25,689 nt of DNA, taken from the NCBI GenBank assembly GCA_910580045.1, contig CAJTXF010000010.1:1-25689 (forward strand). Reading direction: 5' to 3'. Within the stretch, counting starts at the first letter, position 1. The number at the start of each line of letters is the position of its first letter. The stretch comes from an uncultured Eubacteriales bacterium. GTDB lineage: Bacteria > Bacillota > Clostridia > Oscillospirales > Acutalibacteraceae. The notes beneath the pieces were generated by a model. That model made no database searches and had not been told where the DNA came from. It worked only from the letters and a program-made list of their open reading frames with translations. Below are positions 1-7,455 of this stretch, piece by piece. The translations under genes were made by a program, and so were the position numbers.

Positions 1-54
1 AACCGCTCTTGCTTTTTTCCTTTTTTACGAGGGTTCGAATCTATTTTTCGCTTA

Positions 55-156
55 CAGAATGAAATCCCGTCAAGACTCGTCCTCAGCAGATGGCGGCAAC
101 TTGAATCCTGCGGCTTCTATAAGGGGAGCTGGGAGCAAGGATTCAGATTCATTCTG
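55..156. other. Possible structured RNA / nested inverted repeat
   Basis: Nested complementary arms are visible. CAGAATGAA at 55-63 pairs perfectly with TTCATTCTG at 148-156. Inside it, TGAATCCT at 102-109 pairs perfectly with AGGATTCA at 138-145. Innermost, GCTTCT at 113-118 can pair with GGGAGC at 124-129 using G-U pairs, which work only if the plus strand is transcribed. I recognise no known riboswitch motif. There is a T-rich stretch at 11-26, upstream of it. It could be an RNA gene, the 3' end of a gene left of the window, or a degenerate repeat. Confidence 0.3.
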
Positions 157-200
157 CTTGCTTCTTTGTATCTCAAAGGATGCCTCCTCACAGTGGAAAA

Positions 201-903
201 TCAGGTGAGCGGCAGTAGCTCACAGAGTTTGGAAATCTGATAATCTGCTGTCTTTGGGTTAGAGCTGCTTCCTTTACAGTTGTACCAGCATGTTGCCATA
301 CCGGCATGTTTTGCCCCATTGATATCGCTGGAAATCGAGTCCCCTATCATCAAGCACTCACTGGGCGCACGACCCAAATCGTCTATAATGCGTTTGAAAA
401 AGAGAGTTGAAGGTTTGATGCAGCCCACCTCTTCTGAGATGTAGAGCCTGGCTGTCATGGGCAGAAAGTCCCGCAGCCGGCTCCGCTGCACCTGGCCCAG
501 TCCATTGGTGGCTATTATCATTGTATGCTGTTGACTGAGCTCTTCATATAGAGCCAGCGTATCTGGCTCCATGGGCTTGCGCGAGGAAGAAAGCCCGGTG
601 TAGTACGCGTGTAAGACAGCGTCCGTTTCCGCCCTCACCCCAAAGGCCCGTGCAATGCAGGCAAAGTGTTTTCTCAGATAGGCGTCATATAGGCTGTGAT
701 AATTCTGCTGGACTGTTTCATCCTCCACATGGCTTAACCCAAATTCATCCCACAGCTCCCAGCTGAGCTTTTCGTCCATCTGGACAAACTCTTGGGAGAA
801 GCTGATTCCCAGCGTCTTGGCGACAGCCTGCTGGGCTTGTAAATAGGCTGCACTAAAATTCAGCAATGTGCCCCACATCAAAAATCAAATACTTGTACCG
901 CAT
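201..903 (-). pseudogene. YjjG-like HAD phosphatase gene, frameshifted in catalytic motif I
   Basis: The reading frame resembles subfamily IA haloacid-dehalogenase phosphatases of the YjjG (non-canonical pyrimidine nucleotidase) type. The natural start is ATG at 903, preceded by GGAGG at a normal distance, and it reads MRYKYLIFDV. The frame then breaks. The DNA continues GTGGGGCACATTG where an intact gene would read GTG-GAY-GGC-ACA-TTG, so two bases are missing, the second Asp of DxDGT is lost, and translation from 903 stops after 16 codons. The rest (GTLLNF onward, 881 down to 201) is intact, with the motif II region (IIATNG), motif III Lys (GCIKPS) and motif IV (IGDSISSD). A restart at TTG 881 or ATG 878 would lack the nucleophile Asp. 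Homology is judged by eye. I am fairly sure of the family and moderately sure the gene is dead; a sequencing error is the main alternative. Confidence 0.75.
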
Positions 904-931
904 AAGCGACTCGCCTCCAAAAGCTTCCAAT

Positions 932-960
932 ATTATACTAAAAGGCTTCGGCGCTGTCAA
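932..960 (-). promoter_or_regulatory. Consensus housekeeping promoter of the HAD gene
   Basis: On the minus strand TTGACA (960-955), a 17-base spacer and TATAAT (937-932) match the sigma-70/sigma-A consensus exactly. The -10 box lies about 28 bases upstream of the ATG at 903. A perfect promoter in front of a frameshifted gene suggests that the damage is recent. Confidence 0.85.
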
Positions 961-1096
961 GAGACGGTCTCGGTTTTATCCAACCCATGGAGTTGCTGCA
1001 GCGTGAAACCTTACAGAAAGCAGGGCAGACAGGCTTTTTCCATCCTGAAGATACCCGGATGGATGAACTTTCTTTTGAAAAGCATGGTGATTGTGG

Positions 1097-1125
1097 TTGC
1101 ACAAACGGCAGTTTTGCGGTAAAAT
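1097..1125 (+). promoter_or_regulatory. Probable promoter of the rnf operon
   Basis: TTGCAC (1097-1102), a 17-base spacer and TAAAAT (1120-1125) form a good sigma-A-type promoter. The predicted transcript starts near 1132 and has a leader of about 140 bases before rnfC. Confidence 0.6.
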
Positions 1126-1273
1126 GAATTTGTGAATTTTTTTCGACGGACTGATAAGGCTGCTTCTTATAGGAAACGCGTTTGCGGCGCTGGTGCTGGC
1201 CCCTCCTCTTTTGGACTGCGTGAACTATAAAACCGGCTCTTGAGAGGCCCCGTCAGGAAAGGAATGTGGCTAT

Positions 1274-2620
1274 ATGCAGGAGCAATTCCCAAAGCGCCCG
1301 TACCGTACCCACGGCGGCGCACCCGTACCACACCATAAGAACACTTGGCAGAGAGAATCCGCTGTGATGTCTCCCCCTGCCCGGGTCATTATCCCCATGC
1401 AGCAGCACATCGGCGCGCCCTGTGTGCCCACGGTGAAAAAAGGCGACCATGTATACCTGGGCCAGGTGGTGGGCGACAGCGAGGCCTTTGTCAGCGCGCC
1501 TATCCACGCCTCTGTGTCCGGCACAGTGGCAGAGGTGAAAAAAGTCATGCTCACTGGCAGCGCCCCTGTGGACGCGGTCATCATCGACTCGGACGGGCTC
1601 ATGGAGCCGGACCCGGACATTCAGCCCCCGGCCCCTATCACGGACAAGAAGTCCCTGGCAGCGGCGGCGAGAGCCTCGGGCCTGGTGGGCCTGGGGGGCG
1701 CGGGCTTCCCGGCTCACGTGAAGCTCAACGTGCCTGAGGGCAAGAACATTGACACCCTGATTATCAATGTGGCCGAGTGCGAGCCCTATGTGACCTCTGA
1801 CCACCGTGAGGCTCTGGAGAATGGCAAAAACGTGCTGGACGGCATCTACAAGGTGAAGGAGATTCTGGACGTGCACCGGGTGCTGATTGCTGTGGAGGAC
1901 AACAAGCCCGACGTGATTGCCAAGCTCACTGAGATTGCGGACAACCCCCAGATGGACCCCAAGGACGAGGTCCGGGTGCTGGCCCTCAAAAGCCGCTACC
2001 CCCAGGGCGCGGAAAAGGTCCTTGTACAGGCCTGCACAGGCCGGATGGTTCCTCCCGGGGCCCTGCCCGCGGACGTGGGGTGCCTGGTGATGAACATTGC
2101 CTCGGTGTCTTTTTTGGCCAGCTATATGCGTACAGGGATGCCCCTGACCAAAAAGCGGGTGACCATCGACGGCTCGGCGGTGAAGAATCCCCAGAATGTG
2201 ATTGTACCCATTGGCACGCCCATCAAGGACGTGATGGAATTCTGCGGAGGATACCGGGCAGAGCCGAAGAAAATGCTGATGGGCGGGCCCATGATGGGCA
2301 TTGCCATCACTGGGGACGACTTGCCTATATTAAAGCAGAATAACGCCATTTTGGCTTTTGACGAAAAAGAGGCCAAAATGTACGAGACCACGGACTGCAT
2401 CCGGTGCGGGCGGTGCGTGGCGGCCTGCCCTATGAACCTGATGCCCACCAAGCTGGAAAAGGCTGCCCAGAAGAAGGACGCGGAGGCATTGCTGGAGCTG
2501 GATGTAATGACCTGTATGGAATGCGGGTGCTGTGCCTTCTCCTGCCCGGCGGGGCGGAGATTGGTGCAGAGTATCCGGTTGGGGAAGGCGTACGTCAGAA
2601 AAGCCAGCCAGAAGAAGTGA
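1274..2620 (+). CDS. rnfC: Ion-translocating Rnf complex, subunit C
   Basis: RnfC is the peripheral NADH-binding subunit of the membrane Rnf complex, which transfers electrons from reduced ferredoxin to NAD+ and pumps Na+ or H+. The 448-residue length fits clostridial RnfC. The N-terminal THGGAPVPHHKNT matches the family's GG-H-P motif, and IPMQQHIGAPCVPTVKKGD is the typical biotinyl-like segment. NVAECEPYVTSDHR and the glycine-rich GLGGAGFPAHVKL are core NADH/FMN-domain signatures. Two [4Fe-4S] motifs close the protein: CIRCGRCVAACP from about residue 375 and CMECGCCAFSCP from about 414. The start at 1274 follows AGGAAAGGA (1254-1262). It is first in the rnf operon, but 464 bases of repeat-rich DNA separate it from rnfD, whereas the next four rnf genes are coupled. 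Confidence 0.95.
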   Translation: MQEQFPKRPYRTHGGAPVPHHKNTWQRESAVMSPPARVIIPMQQHIGAPCVPTVKKGDHVYLGQVVGDSEAFVSAPIHASVSGTVAEVKKVMLTGSAPVDAVIIDSDGLMEPDPDIQPPAPITDKKSLAAAARASGLVGLGGAGFPAHVKLNVPEGKNIDTLIINVAECEPYVTSDHREALENGKNVLDGIYKVKEILDVHRVLIAVEDNKPDVIAKLTEIADNPQMDPKDEVRVLALKSRYPQGAEKVLVQACTGRMVPPGALPADVGCLVMNIASVSFLASYMRTGMPLTKKRVTIDGSAVKNPQNVIVPIGTPIKDVMEFCGGYRAEPKKMLMGGPMMGIAITGDDLPILKQNNAILAFDEKEAKMYETTDCIRCGRCVAACPMNLMPTKLEKAAQKKDAEALLELDVMTCMECGCCAFSCPAGRRLVQSIRLGKAYVRKASQKK

Positions 2621-3084
2621 CCCAACCAAGCCCAAACGCGTGCCGCAAGCCCAACTCCAACAGCGCTCCTGGTACGCGAACGAAAAGTTTTTGAAAGGTC
2701 CAGAAGAACTTTTTTCAAAAAGTTTTCCTGGCAGGGTTCGGGACGGAGTCCCGAGGTCTTGCCGTAGGGCGGCATCGCCGCCCGGAGGCTGAACCCTACA
2801 AAAGCCCTTTATCACCATTTTCCTTTGGAAAATGGTGATGTGTGCGCTCGCTCCGCTCGCTTGTCTGACGACGTTTTTGGCGCTGGCGCGCAAGACCTTG
2901 GGGGCGCTGCCCCCAAGCCCCTGCCACCTTTGAAAAGGTGGACGAAACTTTTCGACCGCGCTCCTTCCGCGCTGTTTCGGTTACGTTTGCCGCCCGCGTT
3001 TTGGGTGGAGCTCTCTACATTGAGCCGTCAGCCTCATCTCAACCTAACGCGCAAATCCTTCCAACTTAGAAAGGACCTGATACA
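2621..3084. other. Repeat-filled gap between rnfC and rnfD
   Basis: No gene is visible here. Overlapping open frames have no ribosome binding sites and no family resemblance. Most of the gap (2681-2964) is an inverted-repeat element described separately. The remaining 120 bases before rnfD carry no clear promoter, only the rnfD ribosome binding site near 3070-3075. Confidence 0.7.
2681..2964. repeat. Composite inverted-repeat intergenic element
   Basis: The block is a series of near-perfect hairpins. 2682-2696 pairs with 2712-2727 (one mismatch). AGGGTTC (2733-2739) pairs with GAACCCT (2791-2797) and encloses CGGGAC/GTCCCG and GGGCGGC/GCCGCCC (2767-2783). ATCACCATTTTCC (2811-2823) pairs perfectly with 2827-2839. 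CTTGGGGGC (2897-2905) pairs with 2909-2917. CCACCTT and AAGGTGG pair near 2925-2940. The two ends are themselves inverted relatives: the left reads CGAAAAGTTT...GGCAGGG...GAGGTCTTGC and the right, read on the minus strand, gives CGAAAAGTTT...GGCAGGGG...AAGGTCTTGC. The right end shares the 15-mer AAAAGGTGGACGAAA with 18392-18406. This suggests a dispersed mobile or RNA-folding element. No transposase is present. Confidence 0.65.
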
Positions 3085-4053
3085 ATGGATAAACTTATCG
3101 TGTCTTCCTCCCCTCACTTCAACGGGAAGAAGACCACCCAAAATATCATGCTGGACGTAATCATCGGGCTGTGCCCTGCTGCCATCGCGTCCGTTATCAT
3201 CTTCGGGCCCAAGGCACTGCTAATCATTGCTGTGTGTATCCTGAGCTGTGTGCTCAGCGAGTACCTGTCCCGCAAGGCCATGAAGCGCCCCCAGACTGTG
3301 GGTGACTTATCCGCCGTGGTCACGGGCCTGCTGCTGGCTTTGAACCTGCCTGTCACCATCAACCCTCTTATTGCGGCCTTTGGCGGCGTGGTGGCGATTG
3401 TGGTGGTAAAGCAGATGTTCGGCGGCATTGGCCAGAACTTTGTGAATCCGGCCCTTACTGCCCGCATTGTGCTCATGAACTCCTTCCCTGCCCGCATGAC
3501 CCACTGGGTGGGGGCCTTTGACTACTCTGCTGCCGCCGACGCGGTGACCACCGCCACGCCTCTCTCAGGCCTGATGTATGTGGACTCCCCCAGCAGCGCC
3601 CCGGATTATCTCCAGCTGCTGCTTGGCACCCATGGAGGCTGCCTGGGGGAGACCTGCGCATTGGCTATCCTTCTGGGCGGGCTATACCTTATTATGAGGA
3701 AAGTTATCAGCCCTGTGATTCCTGTTACATACCTGTGCACTGTGGCAGTGCTGTCGGCAGTTCTGGGCCGGGATCCCCTCTTTGACCTGCTGGCGGGCGG
3801 GCTGATGCTGGGCGCGTTCTTTATGGCAACCGACTACACTACCAGCCCCCTGTATTTTGGGGCCAGGATTGTCTTCGCCATTGGCTGCGGCCTGCTGACC
3901 GTGATTATCCGGGAGTTCGGCTCCCTGCCTGAGGGGGTCAGCTACTCTATCGTGCTGATGAACATTATCACCCCGCTGATTGAGCGGTATGTGAAACCCC
4001 GGGCTTTCGGCAAGCCCAAGGAAAAGAAAAAGAAGGAGGGCTCCGCGGCATGA
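3085..4053 (+). CDS. rnfD: Ion-translocating Rnf complex, subunit D
   Basis: RnfD is an integral membrane subunit of the ferredoxin:NAD+ oxidoreductase that carries a covalently bound FMN. The 322-residue product has many hydrophobic segments. The opening (KLIVSSSPHFNGKKTTQNIMLDVIIGLCPA) is typical of RnfD/NqrB. The flavinylation motif appears as TTATPLSG near residues 155-162; Thr158 is the expected FMN attachment residue by analogy with S-G-A-T in NqrB/RnfD. A TDYTTSP segment late in the protein is also characteristic. The start at 3085 follows AAAGGA. The stop overlaps the rnfG start by four bases (ATGA), so the two are translationally coupled. The lysine-rich tail (KPKEKKKKE) probably faces the cytoplasm. 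Confidence 0.95.
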   Translation: MDKLIVSSSPHFNGKKTTQNIMLDVIIGLCPAAIASVIIFGPKALLIIAVCILSCVLSEYLSRKAMKRPQTVGDLSAVVTGLLLALNLPVTINPLIAAFGGVVAIVVVKQMFGGIGQNFVNPALTARIVLMNSFPARMTHWVGAFDYSAAADAVTTATPLSGLMYVDSPSSAPDYLQLLLGTHGGCLGETCALAILLGGLYLIMRKVISPVIPVTYLCTVAVLSAVLGRDPLFDLLAGGLMLGAFFMATDYTTSPLYFGARIVFAIGCGLLTVIIREFGSLPEGVSYSIVLMNIITPLIERYVKPRAFGKPKEKKKKEGSAA

Positions 4054-4631
4054 ATATCAAAGAAGTCATCAAACCAGCCGCCATCCTCTTTGTCATCTGC
4101 GTAGCGGTATCGGCGGCGCTGGCGGGCACCAATCTGCTCACCGCGGACCGCATTGCCCGGGCGGCGGCCCAGAAAGCCGAAGAGAGCCGCATGGTGGTGC
4201 TCCCGGAGGCGGAGGCCTTCCAGGAAAAGGAAGGCGAGGACGGCACCCACTATATTGGTTTGAGCAAGGAAGCGCCTGAGGGCGTTGTGGTAGGCTATGT
4301 GTTTGAGACCGAGTCCAAGGGCTATGGCGGCACCGTGAAGGTCATGACCGGCATCAACACCGAGGGCAATATCACCGGCGTGATTGTGCTCAGCCACAGC
4401 GAGACCCCGGGCCTGGGGGCCAACGCCGAAAAGGAAACCTTCCGGGACCAGTACCAGCAGCCTGTTGCCAACCTGACAGGCGGCATCCAGGTAGTGAAGT
4501 TCCAGGCTCCTGCTGAGGGGGAAATCCAGGCCATGACCGGGGCCACCATCACCAGCACCGCTGTGACCAACGCGGTGAACCTGGCCATTGAGCAGTACCA
4601 GAACGCATACGCTTCGGAAGGGGGCAACTAA
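4050..4631 (+). CDS. rnfG: Ion-translocating Rnf complex, subunit G
   Basis: RnfG has one N-terminal membrane helix (about residues 10-30, rich in Ala/Val/Ile) and an extracytoplasmic FMN-binding domain. The 193-residue length fits the family. The motifs GYGGTVKVMTGI, HSETPGLGAN and MTGATITS are all hallmarks. The last contains Thr166, the predicted phosphoester-linked FMN site. Flavinylation normally needs an ApbE-type flavin transferase, which is not encoded in this window. The gene starts inside the rnfD stop codon, with AAGGAGG upstream in rnfD, and rnfE begins two bases after its stop. It belongs to the tightly packed D-G-E-A block. Confidence 0.95.
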   Translation: MNIKEVIKPAAILFVICVAVSAALAGTNLLTADRIARAAAQKAEESRMVVLPEAEAFQEKEGEDGTHYIGLSKEAPEGVVVGYVFETESKGYGGTVKVMTGINTEGNITGVIVLSHSETPGLGANAEKETFRDQYQQPVANLTGGIQVVKFQAPAEGEIQAMTGATITSTAVTNAVNLAIEQYQNAYASEGGN

Positions 4632-4633
4632 AG

Positions 4634-5317
4634 ATGGAAAAGAAAAAGAGCCTCTGGTCTGAATTTACCAAAGGCATTATTATTGAGAACCCGGTGCTGC
4701 GGCTGATGCTGGGCTGCTGCGCCACCCTGGCCGTGACCACCGCGGCCAGCAATGCCATTGGCATGGGCGCGGCCACCACCTTTGTGCTGGTGTGCTCCAA
4801 CGCGGTCATCTCCCTGCTGCGGAATGTGATTCCCAACAAGGTGCGCATTCCGGCGTTTATTACGGTCATCGCGGGATTTGTCACCATTGTGCAGATGTTT
4901 ATCAAGGCCTTTTCTCCGGCCCTGGACACGGCCTTGGGCGTATTTTTGCCCCTTATCGTGGTCAACTGTATCATTTTGGGCCGGGCGGAGATGTTTGCCA
5001 GCAAGAGTAAGATTCTGCCCTCCATTATTGACGGCCTGGGCATGGGCGTGGGCTTTACCGCAGCTATGCTGGCTATGGGCATTATCCGGGAGCTTTTAGG
5101 GGCCGGGACCGTGTTTGGCCTGCCCATCCTGTCCGGGTTTATGGAGCCCATTATCATCTTCCTGCTGCCTCCCGGAGGGTTCTTTGTGTTCGGGATGCTT
5201 ATCGCCCTGGCGGGGAAGCTCTCTGCAGAGGGCAAGGCCCCGGAGGCCATGGGCTGCTCCCACTGCCCCCTGGCGGCTTCCTGCTCCAAAATCAATGAGA
5301 AGAAGGAGGGCAAATAA
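4634..5317 (+). CDS. rnfE: Ion-translocating Rnf complex, subunit E
   Basis: RnfE is a polytopic membrane subunit, homologous to RnfA and NqrD, that together with RnfA holds an intramembrane iron-sulfur cluster. The product is 227 residues with about six hydrophobic helices. Recognisable segments are WSEFTKGIIIENPVLRLMLG at the N-terminus and VNCIILGRAEMFA with the conserved membrane Cys. A longer-than-core C-terminal tail has several cysteines (MGCSHCPLAASC near the end), which could be an extra metal or disulfide site; I have not seen its role established. The start follows rnfG by two bases and the stop overlaps the rnfA start (TAATG). Confidence 0.94.
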   Translation: MEKKKSLWSEFTKGIIIENPVLRLMLGCCATLAVTTAASNAIGMGAATTFVLVCSNAVISLLRNVIPNKVRIPAFITVIAGFVTIVQMFIKAFSPALDTALGVFLPLIVVNCIILGRAEMFASKSKILPSIIDGLGMGVGFTAAMLAMGIIRELLGAGTVFGLPILSGFMEPIIIFLLPPGGFFVFGMLIALAGKLSAEGKAPEAMGCSHCPLAASCSKINEKKEGK

Positions 5318-5937
5318 TGGACGCGCAAACCATCCGCTCTTTGGTGGCTATCTTCCTGGCCGCCATTTTGACTGAGAACTATGTGCTCAATAAGTTTTTG
5401 GGCATCTGTCCCTTTCTGGGGGTATCCAAAAAGCTGGACACTGCCTTTGGCATGAGCTGCGCGGTGACCGTGGTGATGGTCATCGCCACAGCGGTGACCT
5501 GGCCCATTTATATGTATATCCTGGTGCCAAACGGCCTGGAATACTTACAGACCCTGGTGTTCATTCTGGTGATTGCGGCCCTGGTACAGCTTTTGGAGAC
5601 CGTGCTGCGCAAGTACATGCCCCCCCTGTACAACTCTTTGGGCATCTATCTGCCCCTGATTACCACCAACTGCGCCGTATTGGGCGTGACCATGCTGGTG
5701 CTGGAAAAGGGCGCGGCGGACCCCAGCTTTGGGTATGTCCAGTCTTTGGTGAACGCCTTTGGCTCGGGCATTGGATTCTTGGTGGCCATGCTGCTGTTCG
5801 CCGGGGTGCGGGAGCGCCTGGAGGACTGCGACATCCCCAAGACCTTCCAGGGCCTGCCCATCACTTTGGTGGCGGCGTCCCTGGTGGCGGTGTCCTTCCT
5901 GGGCTTCAACGGCGTGGTGGACAGGCTGGCGGGCTAA
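5317..5937 (+). CDS. rnfA: Ion-translocating Rnf complex, subunit A
   Basis: RnfA is the membrane partner of RnfE in the ion-translocating core. The 206-residue product has about six membrane helices. ENYVLNKFLGICPFLGVSKK and LPLITTNCAVLG contain the conserved Cys residues proposed to ligate the intramembrane cluster. The C-terminal segment RERLEDCDIPKTFQGLPI is standard for the family. The start overlaps the rnfE stop. In most Clostridia rnfB follows directly. Here a 220-base gap and two lipoprotein genes intervene, so rnfB lies 3.0 kb downstream. Confidence 0.95.
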   Translation: MDAQTIRSLVAIFLAAILTENYVLNKFLGICPFLGVSKKLDTAFGMSCAVTVVMVIATAVTWPIYMYILVPNGLEYLQTLVFILVIAALVQLLETVLRKYMPPLYNSLGIYLPLITTNCAVLGVTMLVLEKGAADPSFGYVQSLVNAFGSGIGFLVAMLLFAGVRERLEDCDIPKTFQGLPITLVAASLVAVSFLGFNGVVDRLAG

Positions 5938-6157
5938 CGGGCTGCACCCGCGGGCAGTTCGCGTTTTCGCTTCGCTGTGTTTCTCGAAAACATCACCGAC
6001 CTCACGCGCAAAGGAAATGCCGCGGGGATACATAGCCGAGCTTTCGCTCTCAGCAAACGGCCAAAATATTTTTCGGTTCCATGCAACCATTTCTCCGAAA
6101 TCTGACTTCTTAATAGGTAGAGGGGTATTCCCCAACACTTTTTAGGAGGTTACTGCC
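5938..6157. other. Unusual intergenic block upstream of the first lipoprotein gene
   Basis: This 220-base segment separates rnfA from the first lipoprotein gene. It differs in texture from its surroundings: an A/T-rich middle (6061-6115), an inverted pair GTTTTCG/CGAAAAC at about 5962-5990, and a GGGG-TATT-CCCC hairpin (6122-6133) followed by a short T-run and the AGGAGG (6144-6149) of the lipoprotein gene. Its minus strand stays open as an extension of an antisense frame through rnfA, but it has no ribosome binding site. I suspect a dispersed repeat but see no second copy in this window. Confidence 0.35.
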
Positions 6158-7429
6158 ATGAAAAAGTTCTTCTCTGTTCTGCTGAGCCTGTGCCTGCTGT
6201 GCGCCGCCTTTGGCGGGTGCCATAAGGGAAACCTGCCTGTCACCACTATCCTCACCGGGGACGGCAGCACAAAGGAGCTGCCCCTGGTCACCGTCCTGGC
6301 CGACGAGCCCTTCTGGGACAGCGGCCCGCTGCGCGCCCTCTTGAACACTGTACCCGGCAGTGACAGGGATTTTCACGTAGAGTTCGAGCTGCTGCAGGAG
6401 GAGCCCGTGCGCTCCCAGCGCATCGAGAACCTGCGGGTAGAAATCATGGCGGGCAAGGGGCCGGACCTGTTTCTTATGGACTGCTTCTATCCTACCCTCT
6501 GCAGCCTTTCCATCTATGAGGACAATGTGAAGTCCCTGTTCCCCTTCCCCGAGCAGGCCAGAGATAACCACCTGTTCCTGCCCTTGGATGACTACATCGC
6601 CGGCGCCCAGTGCATGGACCGGCTGATGCCCCAGATTATGGAGGTGGGCCGGGGGGAAGAGGGCCAGACCATCCTCCCCTTGCAGTATGACTTCACCGTG
6701 CTGTTTATGGAGGAGGACCAGTACACCGAACCCCCTGCCCACAGCCGGGAAGGCTATCTCCAATCCGGCAACCGGAATCTGGAGCGGGCCGCCCTGGCCG
6801 CGGACAACTGGGCCCTGCTGGGCTATTTTGGCCGGGACGCGGACTATCCGGCGGAGGAACTCACCTTCCGGGAGGAGGAGCTGGGAGAGATCGCTCTGGA
6901 TGCAGCTGAGAGCCAGAAAAAGTGGATGGCGGGCTATTATGACCGCAATATATACCAGGACTTTTTCGGCCTGCACGCCCAAAACGGCCAGTCGGCGGAT
7001 GGGTTCTGCGTCCCGGTGTACAACCGGGACCAGGGCGTGACCGCCTATGTGACCAGCTATGGGGCCATCAACCGCAACGCCAATTACCCGGACTACGCCT
7101 TCCGGATTCTGGATAAGCTGCTGAGCCGGGAGGCACAAAAGGACAGCCGGCTCTATGTAGGGGAGTTCAATGGGGGCAGCTTTGGCCTGGTGCCCAACCT
7201 GGATCAGGGAGAGGAGGATTTTCAGGGCCTTTCCATGAGCCCGGAGGGCCGCGGCCGGTTCTTGGAGCTCCGGGAGCAGATCAATGCCGTGAAGTTCCTC
7301 ACCCAGCTGGACCGGGAGGCCGCCCGGAAGGTGTGCTTACGCGCCACTGCCTCTGCCACCCGGCAGTCCATTGAAAAGGCCGTGCACGAGGCCTGCCGCA
7401 CCATGGAAATGATGCTGGCGGAAAGCTGA
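6158..7429 (+). CDS. Solute-binding-like lipoprotein within the rnf locus (copy 1)
   Basis: This predicted surface lipoprotein has 423 residues. It begins with a signal peptide (MKKFFSVLLSLCLLC) and a lipobox FGGC, with Cys21 as the lipidated residue. The mature part carries the phrase AGKGPDLFLMD (about residues 100-110), characteristic of extracellular solute-binding proteins of ABC importers, then LFLPLDDYI and GQTILPLQYDFTVLF, which fit the two-lobe fold. No permease or ATPase gene adjoins it. The next gene is a clear paralog: both share the R-E-I/AG-GPD block, the LPLD block and an identical C-terminal MMLAES. AGGAGG (6144-6149) sets the start. Location between rnfA and rnfB suggests co-expression with Rnf, but a functional link is only inferred. 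The ligand is unknown. Confidence 0.8.
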   Translation: MKKFFSVLLSLCLLCAAFGGCHKGNLPVTTILTGDGSTKELPLVTVLADEPFWDSGPLRALLNTVPGSDRDFHVEFELLQEEPVRSQRIENLRVEIMAGKGPDLFLMDCFYPTLCSLSIYEDNVKSLFPFPEQARDNHLFLPLDDYIAGAQCMDRLMPQIMEVGRGEEGQTILPLQYDFTVLFMEEDQYTEPPAHSREGYLQSGNRNLERAALAADNWALLGYFGRDADYPAEELTFREEELGEIALDAAESQKKWMAGYYDRNIYQDFFGLHAQNGQSADGFCVPVYNRDQGVTAYVTSYGAINRNANYPDYAFRILDKLLSREAQKDSRLYVGEFNGGSFGLVPNLDQGEEDFQGLSMSPEGRGRFLELREQINAVKFLTQLDREAARKVCLRATASATRQSIEKAVHEACRTMEMMLAES

Positions 7430-7455
7430 AAAAGACGAAAAGGACTGATGACACA

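Larger units (their letters stand above)
904..1273. other. Intergenic region and rnfC leader
   Basis: This 370-base gap holds the divergent promoters of the HAD gene (932-960) and rnfC (1097-1125). An 84-codon open frame on the plus strand (868-1122) has no ribosome binding site and no recognisable sequence, so I do not call it a gene. The 140 or so bases after the rnfC promoter form a long leader with a T-rich start (1136-1143) and small inverted repeats such as ATAAG/CTTAT around 1156-1171. I recognise no riboswitch class in it. Confidence 0.5.

Noticed and set aside
28..42. GAGGGTTCGAATC resembles a tRNA T-loop
   Set aside because: The bases after the loop (CTATTTTTC) do not pair with the stem before it, and no anticodon arm or acceptor stem is visible.
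868..1122. 84-codon plus-strand open frame
   Set aside because: It overlaps the broken HAD gene and two promoters, and it has no ribosome binding site and no protein-like composition.
2681..2964. Insertion sequence between rnfC and rnfD
   Set aside because: No transposase frame or clear target duplication is visible; the block is a non-coding inverted-repeat element at most.
5545..6138. 197-codon minus-strand frame running through rnfA into the gap at 5938-6157
   Set aside because: Most of it is antisense to rnfA. The protein-like upstream part has no ribosome binding site; I treat the gap as non-coding repeat-like DNA.
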